From NCBI GenBank assembly GCA_030704615.1, contig CM060731.1, positions 16,182,001-16,246,000 of the forward strand: a stretch of DNA of 64,000 nucleotides. Reading direction: 5' to 3'. The notes under the pieces were generated by a model. The model searched no databases, had not been told where the DNA came from, and saw only the letters and a program-made list of their open reading frames with translations. The DNA is from Takakia lepidozioides. Lineage: Eukaryota > Streptophyta > Takakiopsida > Takakiales > Takakiaceae. Shown here in pieces: positions 34,801-45,489 of this stretch (its first letter is position 1; every line of letters begins with the position of its first letter). A program made the position numbers and the translations under genes.

Positions 34801-37800
34801 TAGCGTTCATCTCCTTCTGGATGTGACTTTCAACCCCCTTTGCTGTCCTTCTCTCCTCAGGGGTAGAGCTATAGTATTCCAGTTTGCCACGCTCCCCTGC
34901 ATCTGCAATGTCTTGCTGCAAGGGAATGCAAGAGAGTTGCATCAATCCAAGGTCAAGGGAGACAGACAGAAACAAACATGTGGAAGCAGGAATATGGAAA
35001 GGCCAGATGAAGGAAGATGTATCTCACCGTGTACATGTACTCCATGAAAGCCTCACGGGTCAACGAGTACCACGTTTCCGACGTCTTGGAGCTTTCGCAT
35101 TTCTTATACATCTTTGCCGAAAGGATGGTCTTGAAGTTGGTCAAGGGCATCTGCCCGATCCTTTGTATCCTGTACAGCGTGTGAACCAGACTCGTTTTGA
35201 CATGCGATGTCTCCGTCCCTCTGCAGAATGATATCTGAATTTCAGAATGTAATTCAAGGACTTGAATCAAGGAAGAACGGAACCAGAAGTGCAACATGTA
35301 CAATGAGAAACCAACCTGTTCACATCATTCATTGCCGTCAGAAGACCCATCATGTTGTCGTCACAATCAAGCACCATCGATCGAACAGAGTAATGCCACT
35401 CTTCCTCCTGTGAGTGCAGCCTCCCAATGACAGCCATCCATGCAAGCAACCGGTGGTTGCCATCCAAACGTGAAACATCTTCCCTGAGAATACCTGGGTG
35501 GAAGGTTTCATGGAGAGAAGAAGTTCAAAGGATTCGTTCACCTGTCTCCAAATGGGGTCCCAGGAGTCGACGATTGACTCATCCACAAGGAGCTCGTTAC
35601 CTCTAGAATCCCTAGTAGAAACGTAAAAGACTGCGGATCCATCCAAATACCCATGAACAAACTCGGCCTCCAGCTTGAGAATGTCTTTGACAAGGGGTGG
35701 ACGAACGACGGGCATGGAAACCAACCTACACAGGGGAATCTTCAACCTCCCACCAGGAGCAAGCATACTTTGCACCACAAGCTGAGAGTTCACCTTTTGA
35801 CCCCCCAGCATCTCAGCGGCTTTGCTTTCATAAAACTCCTCGTCAACATCAACTATGGTCTCCTTCCCCTGACCCGAAGGGACCTCATCCGCCACACTTT
35901 GCATTTTCTCCTGCAAGGTTGTTCACTCAAATTCTTATAAGAGAGGCATGAAACGTCGACTGATGCATGAAAAGTGGGATCAAACAGGTAAGTGTTCTTT
36001 GAGCTGCCAGGTAAGTGTTCATTGATCCTCACGGACCTGCCCTATGTTGCCGATTTTCACAGGGAAAGAACATTGAAAAGTTCTGCTCAAACGGTGTGCG
36101 TTGCCGCACACTGTTTGAGCTGGCAGTAAAGGATTCATTTCATCCTCAGATATCTGCCCATGAGGGCCGAATGTTGCGCCCTTAAATATTGATATGTTCT
36201 GCTGAAACAGTGTGCGGTTCCGCAAACTGTTTGAGCTGACAGTGAAGGGTTCATTTTATCCTCAGAAATGTGCCCCTGAAGTCCAAATTTGCACCCTAAA
36301 ACATTGAAATGTTCAGCTTAAACAGTGTGCGTTGCCGCACACTGTTTGAGCTAGCAGTGAAGGGTTCATTTCATCCACAGATATCTGCCCATGAAGGCCG
36401 AATGTTGCGCCCTTAAATATTGATATGTTCTGCTCAAACAGTGTGCGTTACAGCACACTGTTTGAGCTGGCAGTGAAGGGTTCATTTCACCCTCAGAAAT
36501 GTGCCTGGAAGGCCAAATTTTGCACCCTAAAACAATGAAAAGATCTGCTCAAACAGTGTGCGTTGCCGCACACTGTTTGAGCTGGCAGTGCAGGGTTCAA
36601 TTCATCCTCAGAAAGCTGCCCCTGAAGTCCAAATTTTGCACCCTAAAACATTGAAATGTTCAGCTCAAACAGTGTGCGTTGCTGCACACTATTTGGGCTA
36701 ACAGTGAAGGGTTCATTTCATCCTCAGATAGGTGCCCTTGAAGTCCAAATTTTGCACCCTGAAACATTGAAATGTTCAGCTCAAACAGTGTGCGTTGCCG
36801 CACACTGTTTGAGCTGGCAGTGAAGGGTTCATTTCACCCTCAGATATGTGCCTTGAAGGCCAAATTTTGCACCCTAAAACAATGAAAAGTTCTGCTCAAA
36901 TAGTGTGCGTTGCCGCACACTGTTTGAGCTGGCAGTGCAGGGTTCATTTCATCCTCAGAAAGGTGCCCCTGAAAACCAAATTTGCACCCTAAAACATTGA
37001 AATGTTCAGCTCAAACAGTGTGCGTTGCCGCACACTGTTTGGGCTGACAAGGAAGGGTTCATTTCATCCTCAGATAGGTGCCCCTGAAGTCCACATTTTG
37101 AACCCTGAAACATTGAAATGTTCAGCTCAAACAGTGTGCGTTGCCGCACACTGTTTGAGCTGGCAGTGAAGGGTTCATTTCACCCTCAGATAACTGATTG
37201 CAAGACCAAATTTTGCACCCTAAAACATTGAAAAGATATGCTCAAACAGTGTGCGTTGCCGTACACTGTTTGAGCTCGCAGTGCAGGGTTCATTTCATCC
37301 TCAGAAAGGTGCCCCTGAAGTCCAAATTTTGCACCCTAAAACATTGAAATGTTGAGCTCAAACAGTGTGCGTTGCCGCACACTGTTTGGGCTGACAGTGA
37401 AGGGTTCATTTCATCCTCAGATAGGTGCCCCTGAAGTCCAAATTTTGCACCCTAAAACATTGAAATGTTGAGCTCAAACAGTGTGCGTTGCCGCACACTG
37501 TTTGAGCTGACAGTGAAGGGTTCATTTCATCCTCAGATAGGTGCCCCTGAAGTCCAAATTTTGCACCCTAAAACATTGAAACGTTCAGCTCAAACAGTGT
37601 GCGGCAACGCACACTGTTTGAGCTGGCAGTGAAGGTTCATTTCATCCTCAGATAGGTGCCCCTGAAGTCCAAATTTTGCACCCTAAAACATTGAAATGTT
37701 CAGCTCAAATAGTGTGCGTTGCCGCACACTGTTTGAGCTGACAGTGAATGGTTCATTTCATCCTCAGATAGGTGCCCCTAAAGTCCAAATTTTGCACCCT

Positions 37801-39669
37801 AAAACATTGAAATGTTGAGCTCAAACAGTGTGCGTTGCCGCACACTGTTTGGACTGACAGTGAAAGGTTCATTTCATCCTCAGATAGGTGCCCCTGAAGT
37901 CCAAATTTTGCACCCTAAAACATTGAAATGTTCAGCTGAAACAGTGTGCGTTGCCGCACACTGTTTGAGCTGGCAGTGAAGGGTTCATTTCATCCTCAGA
38001 TAGGTGCCCCTGAAGTCCAAATTTTGCACCCTAAAACATTGAAACGTTCAGCTCAAACAGTGTGCGGCAACGCACACTGTTTGAGCTGGCAGTGAAGGTT
38101 CATTTCATCCTCAGATAGGTGCCCCTGAAGTCCAAATTTTGCACCCAAAAACATTGAAATGTTCAGCTCAAACAGTGTGCGTTGCCGCACACTGTTTGAG
38201 CTGACAGTGAAGGGTTCATTTCATCCTCAGATAGGTGCCCCTGAAGTCCAAATATTGCACCCTGAAACATTGAAATGTTCAGCTCAAACAGTGTGCGTTG
38301 CCGCACACTGTTTGAGCTGGCAGTGAAGGGTTCATTTCACCCTCAGATATGTGCCTGGAAGGCCAAATTTTGCACCCTAAAACAATGAAAAGTTCTTCTC
38401 AAACAGTGTGCGTTGCCGTACACTGTTTGAGCTCGCAGTGCAGGGTTCATTTCATCCTCAGAAAGGTGCCCCTGAAGTCCAAATTTTGCACCCTAAAGAT
38501 TGAAACGTTCAGCTCAAACAGTGTGCGGCAACGCACACTGTTTGAGCTGGCAGTGAAGGGTTCATTTCATCCTCAGATAGGTGCCCCTGAAGTCCAAATT
38601 TTGCACCCTGAAACATTGGAATGTTCAGCTCAAATCGTGTGCGTTGCCGCACACTGTTTGAGCTGGCAGTGAAGGGTTCATTTCACCCTCGGATAACTGA
38701 CTGCAAGACCAAATTTTGCACCCTAAAACATTGAAAAGATCTGCTCAAACAGTGTGCGTTGCCGCACACTGTTTGAGCTGGCAGTGCAGGGTTCATTTCA
38801 TCCTCATAAAGGTGCCCCTGAAGTCCAAATTTTGCACCCTAAAACATTGAAATGTTCAGCTCAAACAGTGTGCGTTGCCGCACACTGTTTGAATTGGCAG
38901 TGAAGGGTTCATTTCACCCGCAAATAACTGACTGCAAGGCCAAATTTTGCACCCTAAAACATTGAAAAGATCTGCTCAAACAGTGTGCGTTGCCGCACAC
39001 TGTTTGAGCTGGAAGTGAAGGGTTTATTTCATCCTCAGAAAGGTGTCGTTGAAGGAAGAATTTTGCACCTTTAAACAGTGACATGTGCAGCCCAAACAGT
39101 GTGCGGCAACGCACACTGTTTGAGCTGCCACTGAATGGTTCTTTCTTTCTCAAATACCTGCCCTTGAAGGCCGAATTCTTCACAAATGTGGGTCCTGTAG
39201 ATTTTACCTTTTTCGTGGCTACTCGAGAAGACTCCCCAATTGCCGGGGACCCTTTCCGCTTCGGGCTGCTCTCTTCGCCGACTATGTAGGTGAGCCTCTC
39301 CCCCTTCCTCTTTCCCGTAGTCAGATTCTTCGTGAGGCCAGTGTCAACATCTTCCTCCATGTCGTCTGTCTCTCCCTCAGACGCATTGTCCTCCTCGCCT
39401 GTTCCTGGAACTATGGTGGGTTGTTGTTCTTCTCCAGATTCCTGCTCCTCCATCGCCACACTTTCTTGTATTCCCTCTTCTTCCTCCTTTTCCTCTTCCT
39501 CCACTCTTTCCATCCTCATTCTATATCTGGCTCTATTCCTGTTTCTAGAACTCGTGAAGTATAATGACTTCCTTATCTTTCTCTTCTGCTGGAAACAAGG
39601 GCTCCCCACGATGCCCCTGGAGCTCTCCAGTCTGACGTTTGCAACAAGTGCTGGTATCGCATGTAACAA
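31806..39669 (-). CDS. ParB-like domain plus N4/N6 DNA-methyltransferase-like protein, multi-exon
   Basis: Minus-strand exon-like segments with good splice sites. First comes an acidic N-terminus (39669 to about 39170; MRMERVEEEEKEEEEG, KRKGERLTYIVG). The next exon starts after CAG at 35911 (EKMQSVADEVPSG, IPLCRLVSMPVVRPPL) and leads to LDGNHRLLAWMAVIG near 35460, the ParB/sulfiredoxin 'DGxHRL' signature. Then come exons at 35215-35030, 34920-34480, 34360-34135 and 33990-33350. The methyltransferase core has ELIILDIPDGLAVPDIPP (about 33194-33145), GVLVLIQS, GVPWRGARERSPAFIQMIVE and VLDLSMGTGSS (about 32520-32491). The order motif IV before motif I is beta-class. The IV box is DIPD rather than (D/N/S)PP(Y/F/W). 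A one-base shift lies near 35510. ParB plus methylase fusions are typical of bacterial and phage modification enzymes. Confidence 0.7.
36030..39160. repeat. Satellite of about 27 units (about 116 bp) with a palindromic core
   Basis: Each unit carries AGCTCAAACAGTGTGCG, a 4-base centre, and CGCACACTGTTTGAGCT: 17-base perfect arms in the best copies. The rest of the unit reads like GGTTCATTTCATCCTCAGAT then CCAAATTTTGCACCCTAAAA. The centre is TTGC in most units and GCAA (its reverse complement) in those near 37595, 38058, 38518 and 39097. The array lies between the first and second exon-like segments of the minus-strand gene, so it is probably intronic. Confidence 0.95.
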
Positions 39670-39934
39670 AAATCAAAATGGACGTTGTCAACCGTATTTG
39701 GATGCGGGTGTTGATATTGTGTGCGAACGGAATTCATCCATTTTGGCGTCTTTGTATTACCCAGCTAATAAAGCGCCGAAGAAAAAGAGCATCCGTTGCA
39801 TGCATTTGCGATATATGTCAGATGTACTTCGCCGCCTGCCAATACATGGCGGCCTCCTTGCCTTCTTTCAAATTCGAATGCCTCTACCATTTCTTTTCCT
39901 TCCTTACATTTCCATGCAATGCCTCCTGCAGGAA

Positions 39935-41343
39935 TGTCCTTGGAGGACTTGGCCAACATGCCATCGTGTAATTTGGCAGAGACTGTTCACAACGCCTGGA
40001 TGCAGCAGTCTACCAAAGCAGGTCGTGACTTGTATGTGGCCACTGCTGATGACATGGTGCGGGCACTTACACAACAAACCAGGTACCGCAATTTTCTGAT
40101 GGGACGGGGTGGAGGGAAGGGCCCCGATACGACTTTGTTGATGCTAAGGGCTGCGAGTAGGTCCGGAGACCCGTCAAAGATGGCCAGAGCTCTAAACAGG
40201 TGCACTGAAGGCTCCCCTCTGCAATCCAGGCTCCCCCATTTGGAAGGCGAGGAAAGATTTGGATCATGCAAAAGGAAATTAAACACTCTTCCAGGGTCAG
40301 ATGGAGATTCCCATAGGCCAGACAGGGTCAATTTCTCTGTGCCAAAGGTGTCTCCAGTGCAAACTAAGTCCTGTGCCGGCCCCTTCCCAGGTGGGTCCTC
40401 CTCCTGTGGAGCAGGTGCAGAACATGCAAGCATAGCAGCGGGAATCCCATTGGAGGAGGTGGTGGCCATGGTGCAGGAATCTGATTGCATTGATAGTGAC
40501 TGGCATATAGAACGCACCCCACCAGGATCTAGAGTGGCTTGCATGGCAATTCGGACCCCCTCATTCAAGAAATGCAAATCAAAAATATGCAAAGGCTCCA
40601 GGGGGACTCCAGCTCCAACATTCACAGGGTTGTTCTGACCTTATCATAGTGGGGAGTCAAAAGAGCACAAGTTTTGGTTCTGCCCAGACGATATGGCACG
40701 ATGCGTGAAGGGAACAGTTCGTCCTTCCGTGATAATGAAGCCCCCTCCCCCCGCAATTTGGCCTGTGAAAATTGGGACATCGCTGTCCTCAACCGAGATA
40801 AGCATGCTGGAGGAGGGAGGGTTTTCTCTTGCACGGTCCCGGGTGGTGCCCTTATGCACTGTCGGCACAGATGTGCCACATGCTCCGACAATGCCTCCAC
40901 CCGGTGCCGACTCCCACCCAACAAAAAGAGATGGAAAAACAGTGCGCCGTGTTGCTTCGGGTGCAGATCACGAATGCAAGATGGAATCGGCTAGAATTTT
41001 GCAGGCTCGGGTGACTTGTATCACCGAAGTCCCTTCCCCGGGGTATGGACGGATTTACACAGTGCTGTCAATTGGCTCAGTTCTTCATGCCAAAGAATAT
41101 CAGGTTACCATCGGAAATTTCCCTTCGTGCACTTGTCCGGATTTTGTAACGATGCGTGAGGGTGCTCTCGGCATGAGAGGGAAGTGGGTCCCCTGCAAGC
41201 ATCAATATTACATATACTTTGTAATTATGTGTTGCGACGGTAAGAGAGACCAATTCATTCACCAAGCCACACTAGGCTACGGAGAAGTCATCACCCTTCT
41301 GCAGCGGGACACCTCGCGTAGAGCTCCGCCAACTTCTCTTTGA
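39935..41343 (+). pseudogene. SWIM zinc-finger protein, C-terminal transposase remnant
   Basis: After an acceptor-like CCTGCAG near 39934 the frame reads SLEDLANMPSCNLAETVHNA, MQQSTKAGRDLYVATADDMV and RALTQQTRYRNFL, ending at 40638. A second frame (40693-41343) holds YTVLSIGSVLHAKEYQV, SCTCPDF and VPCKHQYYIYF. These give the CxC...CxH zinc ligands of a SWIM domain. SWIM domains sit near the C-terminus of MULE-type transposases and FAR1-like proteins and help bind DNA. No DDE catalytic core is seen upstream, where the divergent methyltransferase gene begins, so this is probably the truncated tail of a transposase. The two halves are separated by a stop and frameshift. Confidence 0.65.
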
Positions 41344-41850
41344 ACACATACGAGCCATGCCCGCTTCCCATGCTGGTTTCCAGGTTGCCGTGTGAAGACT
41401 TTTCATTTTATGACAAACATATACATTTCGTTCACGGAACCAGGGCAAATGCACTTGCGATTCATTGTAAGCGTCTCTCTGTGAATTGAAATAAACTGTG
41501 TCAATCATTCTGAGCTCAAATCTGCCATATTTACATATTCCTCTTTTTTGGCACGCATTGCAGACATGGTGCATGGTGGCCTCCTTTGTTTTGTCCACGG
41601 TAATAGGCCCTCTTCCTGCAATCCTCGCCTATAGGACCTGCTTCTCCAGCAGATTCGTGCCGCTCACGCTTCAAAGCTTGAACGTGAGCTCAGCTCCCAG
41701 GCTCACGGGGCTGGGCTCACGCCGTAGCTACGCTGCCAATTTGGATGTTAGTGGTTTAGACTTGTTGGATTGTGGAAATGGGGATGTGGAGATGGGGCTT
41801 ATGGAGGGATATGAGGGCAATTCATGTGAGCTGCCGAGGAGGTTGACGAG

Positions 41851-42470
41851 GTGAGTGAAGAGGCTTTTGCAGCTTTGTTCGCTCCTGCAAGTTGGGAGTG
41901 CAGAGAAACTACCTTCTGCAGTGATAGAGAAAAATTCACTGGTCCCCAACCTGGGCCCATGCTACAGCGGATTGTTGGGAATTGTTCCCCTGTGGAATTG
42001 TTTTTCAAGTTGTTCTGGTCCCAAGCAACCCTGCTGCGAATTTGTCGAGAGACCAATCGTCTACTCGCCTGGCTTGGTGTGTGTTTGTTCATGCGGATAA
42101 AGAGGCTGCCAAACAGCCGCTATTACTGGCAGCAGAGTGAGGTATTCTTTGCATGCCCTGTCATCAGGAAGGTCATGACAAGAGATCGTTATGAAGCAAT
42201 CTTACGTTGCTTGCATTTGGTGGATAACTCGACGTTGGTGTCTGGTCATAGCAGTCCTGTGTTTGACAAAATTGGGAAAGTGAGATGGGCATGTGAAGAC
42301 ATTGCCAGTGCCTGCAAACGACATTGGAACCTGCACAAATTGTGACAATTGACGAGATTATGATAAGGTACAAGGGTAAGTATTGTGCTATACGGCAGTA
42401 TATGCCTAAAAAGCCATGCAAGTGGGGCATCAAAGTGTGGGCCCTTATTTTTTCCATACTAGTTCAATAA
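41851..42470 (+). pseudogene. piggyBac-type transposase fragment
   Basis: The frame carries FSDREKF-like lead-in sequence, then VFFACPVIRKVMTRDRYEAI, RCLHLVDN and FDKIGKVRWACEDI. After a one-base shift near 42330 it reads TIDEIMIRYKGKYCAIRQ and YMPKKPCKWGIKVWALI. The last blocks are the piggyBac catalytic signature around the first Asp (DE-x(4)-KG and YMPKKP-x-KWGIK). The later two Asp boxes and the C-terminal cysteine-rich domain are missing, and the frame ends in TAA near 42469. The protein would have moved TTAA-targeted elements such as the one at 46326-47127; this copy cannot. Confidence 0.85.
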
Positions 42471-42735
42471 AGCTTCCAGGGCTACAATCCCCCTATTAAA
42501 AAATTTAAATAATATATCTGAGGCAAATTGTACATGTGTCAAGTTGTGGTTTCTAGGGGTGACATGTGGGACAATTTTCTAGAAAGGTCAATGACCACTT
42601 TGACGCGGTCGGGGCCGCCGCCCTAAGGGGATATATAAAGGAGAAGAGCGCTTTGGTCCCCTTGCCTCTTACTAAGTACATATAGGGCCCCAAAAAAAAG
42701 ACGCAAACATCATGAACCATAGCTGAGCTGAATAA

Positions 42736-45480
42736 GGGGGGCTATGCCTGAAGGTAAGGAAAAAGGAGAGGATTGGAGCAGCCAATGGGAAAGGAGGGCA
42801 CCTGGTGCTGGAATAGATGAAATGTTAGGCCACATGTAGAGGCTAGCATAGAAATAGGAGGGTGGGCCCTCCTAGTACTATAGTTTTTCAAGCGGGAGGA
42901 GGAGGATGAGGCAGTGGCCATCTCCTTGAGACGGTATATAAAGAGGGTAAGGCAAGGGCTACATTTCACAAGGTTTATTTATTCTGCCTCCACCTTACTT
43001 TTGGTGGGCTTTACACAGCCCCACTTTAGAAAATTAAAATTTGGAAATCAAACCATCTTCAAGTAAATACATATGTCAATAAAGGGCTATTCCTGAAGGT
43101 CTGAAAAAAGGGAGAGGATTGGAGAGGCCAAGGGGAGGGAGGGCCCGGTGTTGGAATGGGTGAAATGTGAGGCCACGTGTATAGGCTAGCATAGAAGTAG
43201 GTGGGTGGGTCCTCCTTGGCATACATAAACATTATGATTAATATTTTAAATCATAACAGTATAATAGATATAACAGTGTAAGATTGCTATATGCAAATCA
43301 CCAAATTTGCTCAAGACCTTTTTGGGTTCTTCCGCCTCTACCTCACTTTGGTGGGCTTTGCAAGCAGGCCACCTTAAAAAATGTAAATTTGGAACGTAAA
43401 CCATCTTAAAATGAATTGAAATGTCTATAAAGATATGTATGCTATGAACATGCATGCGGAAGTACCTATATATACATGTCTCCTTTCTAATCCTTTCTCT
43501 TGTCCAGAATATGTTTTCATCAATCAACTCCTCGAGGATGTGGAAAGTGAGGGATTTGGGTTAAGGGTGGGTGATACCACCATACCAGCCCTTATGTTTG
43601 CGGATGACTTCACAGGCATAGGGGAGACTCCAACCAATCTCCAGGAGTTGATTGATTGCGCGAAGAGATACTTTGATCTTTGGGGGCTAGAGGCTAATGT
43701 CAGCAAATGTGTAGTGGTAGCATTCAACGACAGAGGAGAGGGAGGAAGTGATCTTAAGTGGTAGTGGGGTAGCCAAGAGATCCCGGTCCTCCCTTCCTAC
43801 ACTTACCTGGGCGTTGAGTTCTCCTCCAATTGTAATTGGGATGCACATATCCGGAAAGTTGTTCAAACTGGCAAGGGCAAAGCTCTGGGGCTCACTAAAT
43901 TTTTCCACTGCAGAGGGGTCAACTCTGAGGTTAAGAAAACCATGCTTTGTCGCGTTATTAGACCTGCCTTGGAGTACGGATCTGCTATATGGGTTGATAA
44001 CTCCAACCAGGCTAAGTCTCTAGAATCCATTCAAGTGGGGGTGCTTAAGGAGTGTATGTCAGCATGCTCCAAAACAGCCAATGTGGCTGTTCGGGGTGAG
44101 TTTGGCATTCCGTCTTTAAGCTCCCGACGAGATGAATTCAAGGTTAGATGGTGGGGTCAGTTGCACCATATGCCCAACACCAGATATCCTAAGTTAATCG
44201 ACTCTATATCTTGGAAACAGGACCGTCCTGTCAAACAAGCTAAGTCCTGGCAGAAGAGAGTAGAAGAGATTCTCAAGGACCTGGACCTGGGATCGCAAGT
44301 CTTGACCCTGCTGGATAAATCTGACTTAGAGGCTGTAGTGTCCTCAGCCATGTCTGTTGCCATGAGATTGTCTGATGAAAATGAAGTTAGGCAGAAAACT
44401 TCCCTGAACTTGTTTCCAGTCAGTGACATGGGGGAGGACATCTTGGATGACCTCAAGGGTCTACCCACTCTCGGCACTAGACTGAAATTTAAACTCAGGG
44501 CAGGAAGCCTACCTTTGAACAGCAAACATAAGCAGAGAGGAAAGGGAGAGTGCAATTGCCCGCTTTGTGGGCAATCTGAAGACAGTACTCACTTTCTAAT
44601 ACACTGTCCGGGGTTCTCTCACCAAAGAGACGCTCTCTTCAATTCTATCAAGGGAATTGTGCCTGTACCCCTGTTTAACAACTTTGAAAGTCTCGAGGCT
44701 AAGCCAAAAGCCCAGGCCCTCCTGAGGCCTAGTTTTTGGGCAAATCACACACAACAGATTGATGCTTGTGTGAAGGGATTTCTAGAGGATATCTGGAAAA
44801 CCCGGATTAATTCTATATATGATGGTAAGTCACACTACCAACGTCAGCCCTTGATAGAGGTAGGTTCTGTCCCTTTTGTTCCCGCTCAAACTGGGCGCGG
44901 GGTCAATGGCCACAAGGCTACGGCAAACAACGTCTTATGAGTACAATCTCTTGTCCAGAATAGGCCAGTGTTGACTAGTATTGACCGGTGTTGTTTTGGT
45001 ATCCGGTTTAGGACATACCAAACTGGTCCTTGTATTAGACCTTTCACAAAACTTTCATACAGTCTGGTCTATATAGTGGTGGCTTGAAGGTCGAAAAAAG
45101 GGAGAGGATTGGAGCGGCCAATGGGGAGGGAGGGCACCGGTGTTGGAATGGGTGAAATGCGAGAGGCCACGTGTAGAGGCTGGCATAGAAGTAGGAGGGT
45201 TAAGTTAGTTCTAGAGCTTTTCCATAAGGAGGATGAGGTGGTGAGCCCCTTTTAGAAGGCTCCGACGCCACCTTGAGAAAATATATAAGAGGGTGAGGGC
45301 TACCTTTTAGGGGTTTCCTCTGCCTCCGCCTTACTTTGGTAGGCTCTGCAAGCAGGCCACCTTAAAAAATGTAAATTTGGAACCTAAACCATCTTCAAAT
45401 GAATAGAAATGTCAATAATATTATATATGTTGTGAACATGCATGTGGAAGTACCCACATATATTTGTCTCCTTTCTATTC
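42736..45480. repeat. Three-copy repeat (about 250-400 bp each)
   Basis: Copies near 42736-42990, 43080-43500 and 45080-45490 share GGGAGAGGATTGGAG, GGCCACGTGTAGAGGCT, TAGCATAGAAGTAGG and, further on, GTAAATTTGGAACCTAAACC followed by CCTTTCTCTTGT. The second and third copies are separated by the LINE insertion at 43512-44946, and sequence after that LINE (GTTTAGGACATACCA) also recurs after the third copy. No coding capacity is visible. Origin unknown. Confidence 0.7.
43496..44962 (+). mobile_element. 5'-truncated non-LTR retrotransposon with 16-bp target duplication
   Basis: The insertion is 43512-44946, flanked by TCTCTTGTCCAGAATA at 43496-43511 and 44947-44962. It encodes the end of a reverse transcriptase (MFADDFTGIGETPTNLQE) and, after a stop near 43762 and a frameshift, a thumb and C-terminal region to 44940. 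The C-terminal part includes LEYGSAIWVDNSNQAKSLES and a zf-RVT-type knuckle, CPLCGQSEDSTHFLIHC. The 3' end is CTTATGAGTACAA with no poly(A). Perfect duplications suggest a fairly recent insertion, but the internal TAG shows the copy or its parent was already defective. Confidence 0.9.
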
Positions 45481-45489
45481 CTTTCTCTT

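Larger units (their letters stand above)
31293..41723. mobile_element. Putative TIR element carrying a ParB/methyltransferase gene and SWIM remnant
   Basis: The left edge has clustered GTGAGCC motifs (31293-31370). The right edge has the inverted counterpart (41663-41723). The longest exact inverted match is GCGTGAGCCCAGC at 31343-31355 against GCTGGGCTCACGC at 41710-41722, with GGCGTGAGCC at 31304-31313 against 41714-41723. It separates piggyBac-type sequence on both sides. Inside are a spliced minus-strand gene, a large satellite and a plus-strand SWIM finger protein. Target duplications were not resolved, so exact ends are approximate. MULE-like affiliation is suggested only by the SWIM domain. 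Confidence 0.55.
29733..42470 (+). mobile_element. Truncated piggyBac element, split by a 10.4-kb insertion
   Basis: It starts with TTAA followed by CCCCTAAACGACGAGCC and a 21-base palindrome. The same arrangement starts the short TTAA element at 46326. Plus-strand coding occurs at 30.5-31.29 kb, and the piggyBac catalytic region appears at 41.85-42.47 kb, on the other side of a TIR element. The catalytic region stops after the first Asp box and no right end is visible, so the 3' part is lost. Confidence 0.65.

Noticed and set aside
38349-38672. Open frames within the satellite
   Set aside because: They follow from the repeat period and carry no family signal.
36030-39160. CRISPR array
   Set aside because: The units are uniform throughout with no unique spacers, and the host is eukaryotic. 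It is a satellite.
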